Numbered from the stretch's first letter, positions 1 to 10,928 are shown. The stretch: DNA of 47,585 nt from an uncultured Prochlorococcus sp. (GCA_902595175.1 CACJPB010000003.1:1-47585), one strand, 5' to 3'. The notes: generated by a model not told the origin, from the sequence alone. Program-made: numbers and translations.

Positions 1-516
1 GCAATAAGTTTGAATCCTAGTGAAATAGATCCTTACATTAACAGGGGGATAGCTGAGGAAGCGTTGGGTTTATGGTCGCAAGCGAAAAAGGATTATATGT
101 TCGTTATTTCCCTAGATAGTAAAAATTTCTCTGCATTATATAATTTAGCTAACGTCGAAGGATCTACATTCCATTGGGATAAAGCAAGAGATTTATTCTC
201 AAAAGCTGCTTTATATAATCCAGGATTTGCCATGGCTAGGTCAAGTTTGGCGTTAGCAGATTTCCAGTTGGGAAATATTGATGAAGCTGAAAAAGAATTA
301 ATAAAGTTAATTAGACGTTATCCAACTTTTGCAGATGCTAGGGCAGCTTTAACAGCTTTGAATTGGTCTAATGGTGAAGCTGGTAAAGCAGAGAGTAATT
401 GGATAGCGGTAACTGAATTAGATCCTAGATATAGTGATGAAGAATGGTTAAAAAAAACAAGAAGATGGCCTCCTCAACCAATTAAAGATTTAATGAATTT
501 TATCGATTTAAAATAA
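1..516 (+). CDS. TPR-repeat protein, 5' end outside the window
   Basis: The reading frame is open from the first base of the window and ends with TAA, so only the C-terminal part is present. The TTG at position 10 is probably an internal leucine codon rather than a start. The visible 170 or so residues carry about four tetratricopeptide-like helical repeats, with the usual pattern of A-x-x-x-L-G/A and a P near each repeat end (for example around DLFSKAALYNPGFAMA and EKELIKLIRRYPTFADA). TPR domains are protein-interaction scaffolds; no catalytic domain is visible. It is followed after 3 bp by the amidohydrolase gene, so the two are likely co-transcribed. The partner and the role are unknown. 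Confidence 0.75.
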   Translation, partial: AISLNPSEIDPYINRGIAEEALGLWSQAKKDYMFVISLDSKNFSALYNLANVEGSTFHWDKARDLFSKAALYNPGFAMARSSLALADFQLGNIDEAEKELIKLIRRYPTFADARAALTALNWSNGEAGKAESNWIAVTELDPRYSDEEWLKKTRRWPPQPIKDLMNFIDLK

Positions 517-519
517 GTA

Positions 520-1704
520 ATGAATAGAGATCAGTTACATAAAAAAATTGATTCGTTTAATGATGAACTAATTAACTTAAGAAGACATATCCATGAACAT
601 CCGGAATTAAGTGGACTTGAAAATCAAACAGCGATCTTGATCAGTGGTTTTTTAAAAGATATTGGTTGGAACGTTAGAGAATCTATAGGTAGGACTGGAG
701 TTATAGCTGATTTTGGCCCCCTAGATAAAGGTATTATAGGTTTAAGAGTGGATATGGATGCTTTGCCAATATTTGAGGAAACTAAATTAAGTTTTTCTTC
801 AAAAGTAGATGGTGTTATGCATGCCTGTGGTCACGATTTGCATATCTCGATTGGATTGGGTGTCGCAAAAATTATTAAAGATTTAAAACTAAATTTTGGG
901 ACTCGGATAATTTTTCAGCCTGCTGAAGAAATTGCGAGTGGAGCTAGATGGATGATTAAGGATGGTGCAACTAATGGTTTAACCCATATTTTGGGAGTTC
1001 ATGTCTATCCTGATTTATCTGTAGGGACTATTGGCATTAAAGAAGGAAGTCTAACTGCTGCTGCTGGAGAACTTAATGTTGAGATTAAAGGAAAATCAGG
1101 CCATGGTGCTCGACCTCATGAAGGAGTTGATGCTATTTGGGCGGCCTCAAAAGTTATCTCGGGAATTCAAGAATCAATAACACGTAAGTTAGACCCTTTA
1201 GATCCAGTTGTTATAACTTTTGGGAAAATAAATGGTGGCAATGCATTCAATGTTCTCGCAGAAAAGGTTAATCTAATTGGTACTGTTAGATGCACTCATC
1301 GTAAAGTATTTACGAATATTGGTAATTGGCTAAATGAAAATATCACTTCTTTAGCTAATAGTTGCGGAGCTGAAGCAAAAGTAATATTTAGAGAAATCAC
1401 TCCGGCAGTTAATAATAATCCTGAAATTAATAGAGTCCTCAGAGATTCGGGAATTAAGGTTTTGGGTCAAGAAAATGTAATCGAATTACAAAAACCATCA
1501 TTAGGAGCTGAGGATTTCGCTGAATTCTTAAATGAAATTCCTGGAGCTATGTTTAGGCTTGGGGTTTCTAGTTCCAATGGATGTGCTCCTCTTCATAGTT
1601 CTAAATTTGATCCGGATGAAAGAGCTATTGCTGTTGGAATTAAAGTGATAACAGAATCAATAGTAAAATTAAACAATCAAAAAATTAATACTATTGGCAA
1701 ATGA
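520..1704 (+). CDS. M20-family metal-dependent amidohydrolase (IAA-amino acid/hippurate hydrolase type)
   Basis: This 394-residue protein hydrolyses an amide bond of an N-acyl or N-aryl amino acid by family assignment; the real substrate is unknown. Metal-site motifs of the M20D group are visible: HACGHD (C103, H105), QPAEE (E136, E137), HVYP (H161) and a late LHSSKFD. The central part from about residue 185 to 300 fits the lid or dimerisation domain, with GKSGHGARPHEGVDA. Length is normal for the family. No signal peptide is seen, so it should be cytosolic. It lies 3 bp behind the TPR gene and overlaps the next small gene by 4 bp (ATGA), which suggests one transcript and translational coupling. 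Confidence 0.9.
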   Translation: MNRDQLHKKIDSFNDELINLRRHIHEHPELSGLENQTAILISGFLKDIGWNVRESIGRTGVIADFGPLDKGIIGLRVDMDALPIFEETKLSFSSKVDGVMHACGHDLHISIGLGVAKIIKDLKLNFGTRIIFQPAEEIASGARWMIKDGATNGLTHILGVHVYPDLSVGTIGIKEGSLTAAAGELNVEIKGKSGHGARPHEGVDAIWAASKVISGIQESITRKLDPLDPVVITFGKINGGNAFNVLAEKVNLIGTVRCTHRKVFTNIGNWLNENITSLANSCGAEAKVIFREITPAVNNNPEINRVLRDSGIKVLGQENVIELQKPSLGAEDFAEFLNEIPGAMFRLGVSSSNGCAPLHSSKFDPDERAIAVGIKVITESIVKLNNQKINTIGK

Positions 1705-1916
1705 AAATTAATAAAAGATTTATTTTATCTTTTGTAGCTCCTTTCATGATCTTTATATCTGCCGTCGGATTAATATTTAGGGATAATTCCAAGAAGATTT
1801 TTTATTTACCTATTGGCTTAATGGGGATTGTAATTATTTTGGAGAGGGGTATAAGCAGACAATTGGATAGAAAAAATATTTTAAAAAAGATAAAGACTTA
1901 TCAAAAAATTAAATAA
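1701..1916 (+). CDS. Small two-helix membrane protein, function unknown
   Basis: A 71-residue protein that I do not recognise. It has a basic N-terminus (MKINKR), a hydrophobic stretch at about residues 8-26, a short loop with RDNSKK, a second hydrophobic stretch at about 33-50, and a very basic C-terminal tail rich in Lys and Arg. This predicts two membrane helices with both ends in the cytoplasm. Its ATG overlaps the stop of the amidohydrolase gene (ATGA), which supports the start and suggests coupling to that gene. No terminator is obvious before the thiC leader. Confidence 0.65.
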   Translation: MKINKRFILSFVAPFMIFISAVGLIFRDNSKKIFYLPIGLMGIVIILERGISRQLDRKNILKKIKTYQKIK

Positions 1917-1984
1917 AATTATTTTTATTTATTTTCACGTAATATGAGATGACTTATTTTTAGAAAAGAGCTATTAATAAGATA

Positions 1985-2068
1985 AATACTAGGGGTGCTA
2001 AGAAATTTACCTTAGCTGAGATCATACCCTTTGAACCTGAATCATTAATTTCGATGCAGGGAAGTGGA
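1985..2068 (+). promoter_or_regulatory. TPP riboswitch (THI element) in the thiC leader
   Basis: The conserved thi-box elements appear in order: ACTAGGGGTGC, GCTGAGATCATACCC, GAACCTGA and GCAGGGAAGT. The outer helix can form between ACT at 1988-1990 and AGT at 2063-2065. The CCTG of GAACCTGA can pair with CAGG of GCAGGGAAG, as in the pyrophosphate-sensing arm. The thiC ATG lies about 45 nt further downstream. TPP binding normally represses thiamin synthesis genes. No U-tract terminator is evident between aptamer and ATG, so translational control or RNA stability is more likely than attenuation, but this is inference. Confidence 0.95.
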
Positions 2069-2114
2069 GATTTGATCAAACTTTAGTAATAACACTTTTA
2101 AAAATTAATAAATT

Positions 2115-3485
2115 ATGAGAAGTTCTTGGATTAAGCCTCGCCTTGGGAAAGACAATGTAACTCAGATGAACTTTGCGAGAAATGGATATATTACTGAAGA
2201 AATGGATTTTGTTGCTAAAAAAGAGAATCTTCCTTCTTCTTTAATAATGGAAGAAGTGGCAAGAGGAAGATTAATTATTCCAGCGAATATTAATCATTTG
2301 AATCTTGAGCCAATGTCTATAGGTATTGCTTCTAGATGTAAAGTTAATGCCAATATTGGTGCTTCCCCTAATGCAAGTGATATCAATGAAGAAGTAGAAA
2401 AGCTCAAACTTGCTGTTAAATATGGTGCTGATACGGTTATGGATCTTTCTACGGGAGGAGTAAATTTAGATGAAGTCCGACAAGCAATTATTCAAGAATC
2501 TCCTGTTCCAATAGGAACTGTTCCTGTTTATCAAGCTTTAGAAAGTGTTCACGGTTCAATAGATAGACTAACAGAAGACGATTTTCTTCATATTATTGAT
2601 AAACATTGTCAGCAGGGTGTAGATTATCAAACTATTCATGCTGGTCTATTAATAGAGCATTTGCCAAAAGTTAAAGGAAGAATTACTGGAATTGTCAGTA
2701 GAGGGGGAGGTATTTTAGCTCAATGGATGTTACATCATTTTAAACAAAATCCTCTCTATACAAGGTTTGATGATATCTGTGAGATTTTCAAGAAATATGA
2801 TTGTACTTTTTCCCTAGGAGATTCACTAAGGCCTGGATGTTTACATGATGCTTCTGATGATGCTCAGCTAGCTGAATTGAACACCTTAGGCGAGCTTACT
2901 AGAAGAGCATGGGAACATAATGTTCAAGTAATGGTTGAAGGTCCTGGTCATGTACCTATGGATCAAATTGAGTTTAATGTAAGAAAGCAAATGGAAGAAT
3001 GTTCAGAAGCCCCATTTTATGTGCTTGGTCCATTAGTGACAGATATATCCCCTGGTTATGACCATATATCAAGTGCTATTGGGGCGGCGATGGCAGGATG
3101 GTATGGGACTTCTATGTTATGTTATGTAACGCCAAAAGAACATCTAGGTCTACCAAATGCAGAAGATGTGAGAGAAGGCTTAATTGCTTATAAAATAGCT
3201 GCTCACGCTGCCGATATAGCGAGACATAGAGCTGGAGCTCGTGATCGAGATGATGAACTTAGTCATGCAAGGTATAACTTTGATTGGAATAAACAATTCG
3301 AACTTTCATTGGATCCGGAAAGGGCAAAGCAGTACCATGATGAAACACTTCCTGAAGAAATCTTTAAAAAGGCAGAGTTTTGTTCAATGTGTGGCCCTAA
3401 ACATTGTCCAATGAATTCAAAGATTTCTGATGAATCTCTTGATCAGTTAAAAGATAAGCTTGAAGAATGCAATACTTCAGTATAG
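2115..3485 (+). CDS. thiC: Phosphomethylpyrimidine synthase ThiC
   Basis: ThiC is a radical-SAM enzyme that rearranges aminoimidazole ribotide into hydroxymethylpyrimidine phosphate, the pyrimidine half of thiamin. The 456-residue length is normal for cyanobacteria. The C-terminal CX2CX4C cluster motif is present (C423, C426, C431 in CSMCGPKHC). Typical internal motifs are also there, such as [22 protein letters not shown] and [12 protein letters not shown]. The gene sits directly behind a TPP riboswitch, so expression should fall when thiamin pyrophosphate is plentiful. It converges with tkt, with only 14 bp between the stop codons. Confidence 0.98.
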   Translation: MRSSWIKPRLGKDNVTQMNFARNGYITEEMDFVAKKENLPSSLIMEEVARGRLIIPANINHLNLEPMSIGIASRCKVNANIGASPNASDINEEVEKLKLAVKYGADTVMDLSTGGVNLDEVRQAIIQESPVPIGTVPVYQALESVHGSIDRLTEDDFLHIIDKHCQQGVDYQTIHAGLLIEHLPKVKGRITGIVSRGGGILAQWMLHHFKQNPLYTRFDDICEIFKKYDCTFSLGDSLRPGCLHDASDDAQLAELNTLGELTRRAWEHNVQVMVEGPGHVPMDQIEFNVRKQMEECSEAPFYVLGPLVTDISPGYDHISSAIGAAMAGWYGTSMLCYVTPKEHLGLPNAEDVREGLIAYKIAAHAADIARHRAGARDRDDELSHARYNFDWNKQFELSLDPERAKQYHDETLPEEIFKKAEFCSMCGPKHCPMNSKISDESLDQLKDKLEECNTSV

Positions 3486-3499
3486 TTATCAATTAGTAG

Positions 3500-5506
3500 T
3501 TATAGAATTTCTTTCGTCTTATTAACTACGTTCTCGACTGTAAATCCAAAATTTTTCATACATTCTCCACCTGGTGCTGATGCACCAAATCTATCCATAG
3601 TAATACAAATTCCATCAAAACCTGTATATTTATGCCAACCAAATGAATGGGCAGCTTCTACTACAACTCTTTTTTTCACACTACTAGGTAAAACACTTTC
3701 TTTATAAGATTCTTCTTGCTCTTCAAAAAGTTCTACACAAGGCATAGAAACAACTCTAATTTTTTTACCTAAGTTTGAAATTTCCTTACTTGCTTCTATG
3801 CAAAGATTCAGTTCGCTTCCAGTACCTATAAATATTAAGTCTGGTGTTCCTTCACAATCAGAAACTACATATCCTCCTAAAGCAACTTTGTCGATCGAAG
3901 TATTTTCTTGATTTGGCATACCTTGTCTACTTAAACAAAGGGCTGAAGGTCTTTTTCGATTTTGGATAGCAAGCTTATAAGCTCCACTTGTCTCATTGCC
4001 ATCTCCAGGTCTGAAAACTAACATATTAGGCATAGCGCGAAGAGAAGGGATAGTTTCAATAGGTTGATGCGTTGGGCCGTCTTCTCCTACACCAATTGAA
4101 TCGTGAGTTAAGACATAAATTACTCCTAATTCGCTAAGCGCTGAAAGCCTCATTGAGCCCCTCATATAATCGGCGAAAACAAGAAAAGTTCCACCATAAG
4201 GGATAAGACCACTATTGTGATAGGCAATACCATTAAGCACAGCTGCCATTGCATGCTCTCGTACACCAAAATGTAAATATCTTTTTTCAGGGCTATGGGG
4301 CTGGAATGATCCAGTTTCTCCTTTTATATCTGTGTAATTAGAGTGAGTTAAATCTGCAGATCCCCCAATTAATTCAGGTAGGTTAGGGCCTAGAGCACCC
4401 AAACATATTTGTGAATGCTTTCTGGTGGCTAATCCTTTATCATCAGGCGAATAAGAGGGAAGATCAGAGTCCCAATTCTCAGGTAATTTTCCCTCTAACA
4501 TTCTCTTTAACTCGGCTCCTTCAGAGGGATATTTTTTTTGATATTCTTCAAATTTTGCATCCCATTCTTTCTCTAAATTTTCACCTTTGTTTTTTGATTT
4601 TCTAAAATGCGCATATACTTCATCGGGTATTTCAAATGGAGGATATTCCCAATTTAGAAACTCTCTAGTTAATGCAGCTTCTTCTTCTCCAACAGCTGCT
4701 CCATGAATTCCAGCAGTATCTGATTTATTGGGAGAACCATAACCTATGGTTGTAGAAATTTTTATAATTGAAGGTTTATCTGTAATTAATTTTGCTTTTT
4801 CGATAGCTTCAGTTATTCCTTTAACATCATGATTCCCATCTTCAACATGTTGTACATGCCATCCATAGGCTTCGTATCTTTTTAAGACATCTTCGGTAAA
4901 AGAAACGTCGGTTCGCCCATCTATAGTAATTTGATTATCGTCATAGAGTGCAATTAATTTTCCAAGCTTAAGATGACCAGCTAATGAGCAGGCCTCTGAT
5001 GCAATACCCTCTTGATTACAGCCATCACCCATTATTACGTAAGTATAGTGATCAACGATATTGCAATCAGGCTTATTAAATTTAGCTCCTAAGTGTGTTT
5101 CAGCTATTGCCAAACCAACTGCATTTGAAATTCCGGCTCCAAGAGGACCAGCTGTAACTTCAACACCTTCAGTTTCGAATGTTTCTGGATGTCCAGGAGT
5201 TTTTGATCCCCATTGCCTAAATTCTTTAATATCTTCTATCGAAACTGATTTATATCCTGTCAAATGAAGCAAGGAATATAACAGCATACAGCCATGACCA
5301 GCTGATAATACAAAACGGTCTCTATTGAACCATTTTGGGTTATTAGGGTTGTGATTTAGTATGTTTTGCCATAATGCATAACCCATAGGAGCGCACCCCA
5401 TTGGCAATCCAGGATGTCCACTATTAGATTTATTTACTGCATCTACAGCAAGCATTCTTATACTATTTACACAAAGTGATTCTAATGAAACAGATGCAGC
5501 GACCAT
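3500..5506 (-). CDS. tkt: Transketolase
   Basis: Transketolase moves two-carbon ketol units between sugar phosphates in the Calvin cycle and pentose phosphate pathway, using thiamin diphosphate. The 668-residue protein is full length. The TPP-binding motif starts with GDG at residues 160-162 and ends near N191 (DDNQITIDG). The HPG and AGHG motifs near residues 31 and 69 and the GVREHAM and [15 protein letters not shown] motifs of the pyrimidine-binding domain are all present. It follows fabF on the minus strand after about 43 bp and may share the acpP-fabF transcript. Note that its cofactor is the product of the pathway of the convergent thiC. Confidence 0.98.
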   Translation of the reverse strand: MVAASVSLESLCVNSIRMLAVDAVNKSNSGHPGLPMGCAPMGYALWQNILNHNPNNPKWFNRDRFVLSAGHGCMLLYSLLHLTGYKSVSIEDIKEFRQWGSKTPGHPETFETEGVEVTAGPLGAGISNAVGLAIAETHLGAKFNKPDCNIVDHYTYVIMGDGCNQEGIASEACSLAGHLKLGKLIALYDDNQITIDGRTDVSFTEDVLKRYEAYGWHVQHVEDGNHDVKGITEAIEKAKLITDKPSIIKISTTIGYGSPNKSDTAGIHGAAVGEEEAALTREFLNWEYPPFEIPDEVYAHFRKSKNKGENLEKEWDAKFEEYQKKYPSEGAELKRMLEGKLPENWDSDLPSYSPDDKGLATRKHSQICLGALGPNLPELIGGSADLTHSNYTDIKGETGSFQPHSPEKRYLHFGVREHAMAAVLNGIAYHNSGLIPYGGTFLVFADYMRGSMRLSALSELGVIYVLTHDSIGVGEDGPTHQPIETIPSLRAMPNMLVFRPGDGNETSGAYKLAIQNRKRPSALCLSRQGMPNQENTSIDKVALGGYVVSDCEGTPDLIFIGTGSELNLCIEASKEISNLGKKIRVVSMPCVELFEEQEESYKESVLPSSVKKRVVVEAAHSFGWHKYTGFDGICITMDRFGASAPGGECMKNFGFTVENVVNKTKEIL

Positions 5507-5549
5507 TGTTTTAAAATAAGATAATTTGGAAATAAAGAATTGGTTGTCT

Positions 5550-6794
5550 TCAATTCATTTTGCTGAAAGCAAGGCAAACATTGTGACCACCAAAGCCGAA
5601 AGAATTAGAAAGAGCAACTCCTACTTGAGCTTCTCTTGCATTATTTGGTACATAATCAAGATCACATTCAGGATCTCGATTGACGTAGTTAATTGTAGGA
5701 GGGATAAAATTATGTGTCAAAGAAAGTATACAAGCTACAGCTTCTATACCTCCTGAGCCTCCTAGGAGATGACCTGTCATCGACTTAGTAGAGCTTACAG
5801 GAATAAGGTAAGATCTGTCTTTAAAAATAGATTTAATTGCAGAAGTTTCATTTTTATCATTAGCTGATGTACTTGTTCCATGAGCATTTATGTAATCAAC
5901 TTTTTCAAGGCTAAGACAAGCATCTTCAATTGCTAATTTGATAGCTTCTGCACCTCCAATCCCTCCTGGAGATGGAGCGGTTATATGATGAGCATCACAT
6001 GTTGTTCCATAACCAACTATTTCTGCATAAATTCTCGCATTCCTTTTTTGTGCATTTTCTAAAGTTTCTAAAACAAGAATTCCAGATCCCTCTCCAATAA
6101 CAAATCCATCTCTTTCAGCATCAAAAGGTCTGCTGGCAGTTTGAGGGCTTTCATTTCTGGAAGAAAGAGCTTTGGCACTGGCAAAACCAGCTACTCCTAA
6201 AGGTGTAATACTTGCTTCTGCTCCACCACAGATCATTGCATCTGCTTTTCCAAGTTGAAGTAATCTAAAAGAATCACCAATTGCATTTGAACCAGCAGCG
6301 CAAGCGGTGGAAACAGAGGAACTTGGTCCTTTCGCACCTAAAGCGATAGCAGCCAATCCAGTGGCCATGTTTGGAATCATCATTGGGACTGTAAATGGAC
6401 TTACTCTTTTAGGCCCTTTATGACTCAATATTTGAGCTTGACTTTCCATAGTTAGTAGGCCTCCAACACCAGAACCAATAATCACTCCAATTCTTGATGC
6501 GTTAATTTCAGTAATTTCAAGTCCAGAATCATTAAAGGCTTGCTTTGCAGCAATAACTCCAAACTGGGAAAAACGATCCCATCTTTTGGATTCTTTAGCT
6601 TCAATAAAATGTTCAGATTGAAGATTCTTTACTTCTGCAGCAAATTTGCAGGGATGTTGTTCAGGATCAAAGAGAGTAATATCTGAGACCCCATTAGTAC
6701 CTGTTTGAAGACCGACTAAATATTCATCAATGTTATTACCAATTGGAGTTACTGCTCCGATACCAGTAATAACTACTCGATGGAAATTTGGCAT
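5550..6794 (-). CDS. fabF: Beta-ketoacyl-ACP synthase II
   Basis: FabF condenses malonyl-ACP with the growing acyl-ACP in fatty acid elongation. At 414 residues it has the expected length. The catalytic triad is visible: C165 in STACAAGS, H305 in NAHGTST and H342 in KSMTGHLLG. The start ATG (6794) lies 6 bp behind the acpP stop, so acyl carrier protein and its condensing enzyme form an operon, a common arrangement in bacteria. Confidence 0.98.
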   Translation of the reverse strand: MPNFHRVVITGIGAVTPIGNNIDEYLVGLQTGTNGVSDITLFDPEQHPCKFAAEVKNLQSEHFIEAKESKRWDRFSQFGVIAAKQAFNDSGLEITEINASRIGVIIGSGVGGLLTMESQAQILSHKGPKRVSPFTVPMMIPNMATGLAAIALGAKGPSSSVSTACAAGSNAIGDSFRLLQLGKADAMICGGAEASITPLGVAGFASAKALSSRNESPQTASRPFDAERDGFVIGEGSGILVLETLENAQKRNARIYAEIVGYGTTCDAHHITAPSPGGIGGAEAIKLAIEDACLSLEKVDYINAHGTSTSANDKNETSAIKSIFKDRSYLIPVSSTKSMTGHLLGGSGGIEAVACILSLTHNFIPPTINYVNRDPECDLDYVPNNAREAQVGVALSNSFGFGGHNVCLAFSKMN

Positions 6795-6800
6795 CCTATA

Positions 6801-7040
6801 CTAACCTTTTTTTTCTTCGATGAATTTTACTGCATCGCCAACAGTTGCTATTCCTTCAGCTGCTTCATCAGGAATTTCGATATCAAATGCTTCTTCAAGA
6901 GCCATTACTAATTCAACAGTATCTAAAGAATCTGCACCTAAATCATTTTGGAAATTTGAATCTGATTTGACTTCTCCTGCTTCAACGCTTAATTGTTCTG
7001 AAACAATAGAACAGACTTTTTCAAGAATTTCTTGTGACAT
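6801..7040 (-). CDS. acpP: Acyl carrier protein
   Basis: A 79-residue acidic protein that carries acyl chains as thioesters of a phosphopantetheine arm during fatty acid synthesis. The attachment serine is S38 in the [12 protein letters not shown] motif. The four-helix length and acidic composition fit the family exactly. It is first in the acpP-fabF(-tkt) minus-strand unit and is divergent from psaC, with about 130 bp of shared upstream region. Confidence 0.98.
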   Translation of the reverse strand: MSQEILEKVCSIVSEQLSVEAGEVKSDSNFQNDLGADSLDTVELVMALEEAFDIEIPDEAAEGIATVGDAVKFIEEKKG

Positions 7041-7131
7041 AATTTATGGAAATTACTAATTATCTATATGATTTTATGCCCTAGAGTTAACAAGAGTGAA
7101 GCATATCTTAATTTTTTTAATTTCTTTGTAA

Positions 7132-7419
<288 letters not shown>

Positions 7420-7452
7420 TTTTTATAGTGCAGTTTTAAGAGAGTCCATGTT

Positions 7453-7483
7453 TTGGTAAATACGCATTTTATTTCAATATAAT
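7453..7483 (+). promoter_or_regulatory. Candidate sigma-70 promoter for glmS
   Basis: A consensus TATAAT lies at 7478-7483 and a TTGGTA at 7453-7458, with a somewhat long 19 bp spacer. Transcription would start near 7490 and give a very short leader before the ATG at 7500. The TATAAT also falls inside a small TTTCAAT-ATA-ATTGAAA inverted repeat. Seen by eye only. Confidence 0.4.
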
Positions 7484-7499
7484 TGAAAAAAAAATTCGT

Positions 7500-9395
7500 A
7501 TGTGTGGAATAGTTGCAGTAACTGGATATAAAAAAGCTTTACCATTATTAATAAATGGTTTAGAAAAACTTGAATATAGAGGATATGATTCCGCAGGTAT
7601 TGCGATAATCAATTCTGAAACAAATTCTATTTCTTGTAACAAAGCAGAGGGAAAACTTAAGAATTTAATAAATAATCTTAATGATGAGAATATTCCAGGA
7701 ACTGTTGGTATTGGTCATACTAGATGGGCAACTCATGGAAAACCTGAGTTTAAAAATGCCCATCCTCATATCGATGCTTCAGGAACTATAGCGGTTGTTC
7801 AAAATGGCATTATCGAAAATTTCCAAGACTTAAAGAATAAATTAGAGAAAGAGGGTATTATTTTCAATTCTGATACAGATACCGAGGTAATTCCCCATTT
7901 AATTAAAAGAGAATTAAATACATTAAGTAAACTTAATCTTGAGAATAATGGCTCAACATTATTAGTGGCTGTGAGAAATGTAATATCTGATTTGGAAGGA
8001 TCTTATGCCTTAGCCGTTTTATGGGCTGATGCTCCAACTTCTTTAGTAGTTGCAAGAAAACAAGCACCCTTGATTATTGGTTTGGGTGAAGGAGAATTTA
8101 TTTGTGCAAGTGATACCCCAGCTATTGCTAATTTTACAAATATTATTTTGCCTATGGAGGATGAAGAAATAGCTTTGTTAACTCCTCTTGGAATAGAAAT
8201 ATACGATACAAACAATGAGAGACAATATCGAAATCCAGTTTCATTGCAAGTCTCAGAGCAAAAAATAGATAAGTTGAATTTTAAACACTTTATGTTAAAG
8301 GAAATATATGATCAGCCACAGACTGCAAAAAACTGGATGGAAAATTACTTAATTCAAAACGTTGAAGATGGCCAATATCAAATTAATTATCCTTTTGATA
8401 CAAAGTTTTTTGAATCAATAGAGAGGATCGAAATTATTGCTTGTGGTACAAGTAAACATGCTGCAATGGTCGGTAGCTTTTTATTAGAGCAATTTTCAGG
8501 TATCCCTACAAATGTATATTATGCAAGTGAATTTCGATATTCACCACCTCCATTGCTGCCAAACACATTAACTATAGGAGTCACTCAATCCGGAGAAACT
8601 GCTGATACACTTGCAGCTATTGATATGGAAATTAAAAGACGCTCTTCGATTAAAGATAAAAATTACAAACCTAATCTTATTGCAATAACAAATAGAAAAG
8701 AGAGCTCTGTTGGAAGGCAAGTCTCAAATATAATCGATATCTGCGCAGGAATAGAAATAGGAGTTGCAGCAACAAAAACTTTCTTTGCACAATTACTTTC
8801 TTTTTATGGATTAGCTATAAAATTTGCTGAAATAAAAGGTAGTCAAAGCTTTGATGAAATAAGTAATTTGATAACTGAACTTACAAAACTGCCTCCATTA
8901 ATAGAAGATCTTTTAGAACAACATAATAAATCTTCAGAAAAGCTAGCGCATGATTTTTTTAATATTAAAGATGTTATCTTCTTGGGAAGAGGTATAAATT
9001 ATCCTATTGCTCTTGAAGGAGCGTTAAAACTCAAAGAAATTAGTTATATACATGCGGCAGGATATCCCGCTGGTGAGATGAAACATGGTCCAATTGCTTT
9101 GTTAGATAAAAAAGTACCTGTAATTTCTATTGCTTCCCCTAGTGAAGTTTTCGATAAAGTTATCAGTAATGCTCAAGAAGCAAAAGCCAGAGATTCATAT
9201 TTGATTGGGGTTGCTCCAAAATGTAATGGAACTGAAATTTTTGATTATTTAATGAAAGTTCCTTCTTCTAATGAATGGATTTCGCCCTTACTTAATATAG
9301 TACCTTTACAATTATTGAGTTACCATATTGCAGCTCATAGAGGACTTGACGTAGATCAACCAAGAAATTTAGCTAAAAGTGTAACTGTGGAATAA
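7500..9395 (+). CDS. glmS: Glutamine-fructose-6-phosphate aminotransferase (isomerising)
   Basis: GlmS makes glucosamine-6-phosphate from fructose-6-phosphate and glutamine, the first step to UDP-GlcNAc for peptidoglycan and lipid A. The protein is 631 residues. It begins MCGIVAV, so the nucleophile Cys is exposed after Met removal, and has HTRWATHG of the class II glutaminase domain. Two SIS sugar-isomerase domains follow, with CGTSKHAA and TQSGETADT in the first and GRGINYPIALEGALKLKE in the second. The C-terminus NLAKSVTVE is the conserved family end. No glmS ribozyme is visible in the short leader. Confidence 0.98.
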   Translation: MCGIVAVTGYKKALPLLINGLEKLEYRGYDSAGIAIINSETNSISCNKAEGKLKNLINNLNDENIPGTVGIGHTRWATHGKPEFKNAHPHIDASGTIAVVQNGIIENFQDLKNKLEKEGIIFNSDTDTEVIPHLIKRELNTLSKLNLENNGSTLLVAVRNVISDLEGSYALAVLWADAPTSLVVARKQAPLIIGLGEGEFICASDTPAIANFTNIILPMEDEEIALLTPLGIEIYDTNNERQYRNPVSLQVSEQKIDKLNFKHFMLKEIYDQPQTAKNWMENYLIQNVEDGQYQINYPFDTKFFESIERIEIIACGTSKHAAMVGSFLLEQFSGIPTNVYYASEFRYSPPPLLPNTLTIGVTQSGETADTLAAIDMEIKRRSSIKDKNYKPNLIAITNRKESSVGRQVSNIIDICAGIEIGVAATKTFFAQLLSFYGLAIKFAEIKGSQSFDEISNLITELTKLPPLIEDLLEQHNKSSEKLAHDFFNIKDVIFLGRGINYPIALEGALKLKEISYIHAAGYPAGEMKHGPIALLDKKVPVISIASPSEVFDKVISNAQEAKARDSYLIGVAPKCNGTEIFDYLMKVPSSNEWISPLLNIVPLQLLSYHIAAHRGLDVDQPRNLAKSVTVE

Positions 9396-9425
9396 AAGTT
9401 TCTTAGGAATATTATTTTTAAAGAT

Positions 9426-9965
9426 CTATAACTCTAAAAGTCCATTTGGAGGATTGATAATTATAAAATTATTTTTTATATCTACTATTGGTACTATTTC
9501 TTGAACAAAAGGTATGAGAACTTTTTTTTGATTTTTAAATAGTTCAATAACAAGTAAATTATTCTTCTCATTTTCTAAATTGATAACTTTTCCAATTACT
9601 TTTAGTTCATTATTTTCTAAAGTCTTGACCTGTAGATCTATAAGTTCCAATAAGTGGAATTCTTGCTCTTTTAGTTTGGGTAGTTCGTTGGTCTTTACAA
9701 GAATTTTAAATTTTTTTAGTTGCTCTGCATGATTTCTGGTATTTATTCCTTGGAACCTAACTATAAAGGTTTCTTTACCAGGCTGTTTGAAACCAGTTAA
9801 AAGTTCTATTTTTGACGGTGGTTCATTGTCTTTTTGCAACCATCTCATTCCTGGTTTTAAAAATCTTTCTTCAAAATCACTTAGAGATTTAACTTTTACT
9901 TGTCCATTAATCCCGTGACATGATGTTACCAATCCGACAGTCAACCATTCATTTGTATTTATCAT
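9426..9965 (-). CDS. rimM: 16S rRNA processing/ribosome maturation protein RimM
   Basis: RimM binds the 30S subunit head and helps mature the 16S rRNA 3' domain. The 179-residue protein has the N-terminal RimM barrel with the motif [17 protein letters not shown], then a PRC-barrel region ending [18 protein letters not shown]. Length is typical. It converges with glmS and is divergent from ndhS, whose ATG is only 24 bp away, so the two must share an overlapping promoter region. Confidence 0.93.
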   Translation of the reverse strand: MINTNEWLTVGLVTSCHGINGQVKVKSLSDFEERFLKPGMRWLQKDNEPPSKIELLTGFKQPGKETFIVRFQGINTRNHAEQLKKFKILVKTNELPKLKEQEFHLLELIDLQVKTLENNELKVIGKVINLENEKNNLLVIELFKNQKKVLIPFVQEIVPIVDIKNNFIIINPPNGLLEL

Positions 9966-9989
9966 ATATTGTATAAAAAAGAGTGTTTT

Positions 9990-10175
9990 ATGGAATTATC
10001 TACTAAACCCATACTCCCAGGTTCTTTCGTTATTGTAAAAGATGCTAACTCTATTTATAAAGGATATAAAGGGTTTGTACAAAGAGTTACAAAAAAAAGA
10101 GCAGCGGTTCTATTTGAAGGGGGTAATTGGGATAAACTCATAACTTTTCAACTAACAAATTTAGAAATAGTCTAA
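9990..10175 (+). CDS. ndhS: NDH-1 subunit S (NdhS, ferredoxin-docking SH3-like subunit)
   Basis: NdhS is the small peripheral subunit of photosynthetic NDH-1 that helps ferredoxin dock for cyclic electron flow. The motif [20 protein letters not shown] matches the conserved core of the DUF3252/NdhS family as I remember it. I chose the ATG at 9990, giving 61 residues. An in-frame TTG at 9969 would add only MYKKECF, lies within 4 bp of the rimM start and looks unlikely. It is a lone plus-strand gene between minus-strand rimM and rnc and converges with rnc at a 3 bp gap. Confidence 0.85.
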   Translation: MELSTKPILPGSFVIVKDANSIYKGYKGFVQRVTKKRAAVLFEGGNWDKLITFQLTNLEIV

Positions 10176-10178
10176 AAA

Positions 10179-10928
10179 TTAGATTCTACCTATAGTTATA
10201 AATTTTTCTATCAAAACTCTGGCTGCATTTGTTTCTGCTTGTTTATGAGACTTGCCAAATGCAGATGATTCTTTTAATCCTTCGATAAATATATCGCAAG
10301 AAAATCTTTTAGGGTCCCCATTTTTCTTTGAGACTTCAATTATTTTATAGACTGGCAAATCAAAACCTTTACTTTGACACCACTCTTGCAAAACTGTCTT
10401 AGATTTAAATTTATATGGAGCTTTTAAGAATGTTTTTGAATCTTCCTCCCAAATATCATCTAACCAAAGATTTACTTCCTCAATTGAATTAAAGCATTTG
10501 TAAATAGCACCTATTAAAGCTTCTGTAGCCTCACCAATAATAGTATTTTTTGAATTATCATCACCAAGAGCTTTAGGTCCTTTAATTATTAGTTTCTCTA
10601 TATCAATTGTTTCCCCTAATTTAGTTAACCATTCATCACTTACAATTTGTGCTCTTAACTCTGATCTTTCTCCTACACTCATTTGAGGATATTTTTTTTC
10701 AATAAAATTAGAAGCAGCTAATCTGAGCACTGCATCTCCGAAAAATTCTAGTTTTTCATAATTTATTATTTTGTCCTCTGAGGAATGGATAAATGCTTGA
10801 TTAAATTCTTGAATAACTGAAATATTTTGTGTTCTAATAATTTCAGAAAATCTTTTTGATTTTATATTTAAAGACTTTAAAAAAGTAGCTATTTGATTAA
10901 TTCTCTTTGCGTTAATTATATCTGCCAT
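10179..10928 (-). CDS. rnc: Ribonuclease III
   Basis: RNase III cleaves double-stranded RNA in rRNA precursors and other structured transcripts. The 249-residue protein has the signature EKLEFFGDAVLRLAA (E61, D65), the second acidic pair in GEATEALIGA (E133, E136), and a C-terminal double-stranded RNA-binding domain from about residue 175 (KTVLQEWCQSKGF to KSHKQAETNAARVLIEKF). It lies directly behind rnpB on the same strand, about 25 bp away, so both RNA-processing genes may share transcripts. Confidence 0.96.
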   Translation of the reverse strand: MADIINAKRINQIATFLKSLNIKSKRFSEIIRTQNISVIQEFNQAFIHSSEDKIINYEKLEFFGDAVLRLAASNFIEKKYPQMSVGERSELRAQIVSDEWLTKLGETIDIEKLIIKGPKALGDDNSKNTIIGEATEALIGAIYKCFNSIEEVNLWLDDIWEEDSKTFLKAPYKFKSKTVLQEWCQSKGFDLPVYKIIEVSKKNGDPKRFSCDIFIEGLKESSAFGKSHKQAETNAARVLIEKFITIGRI

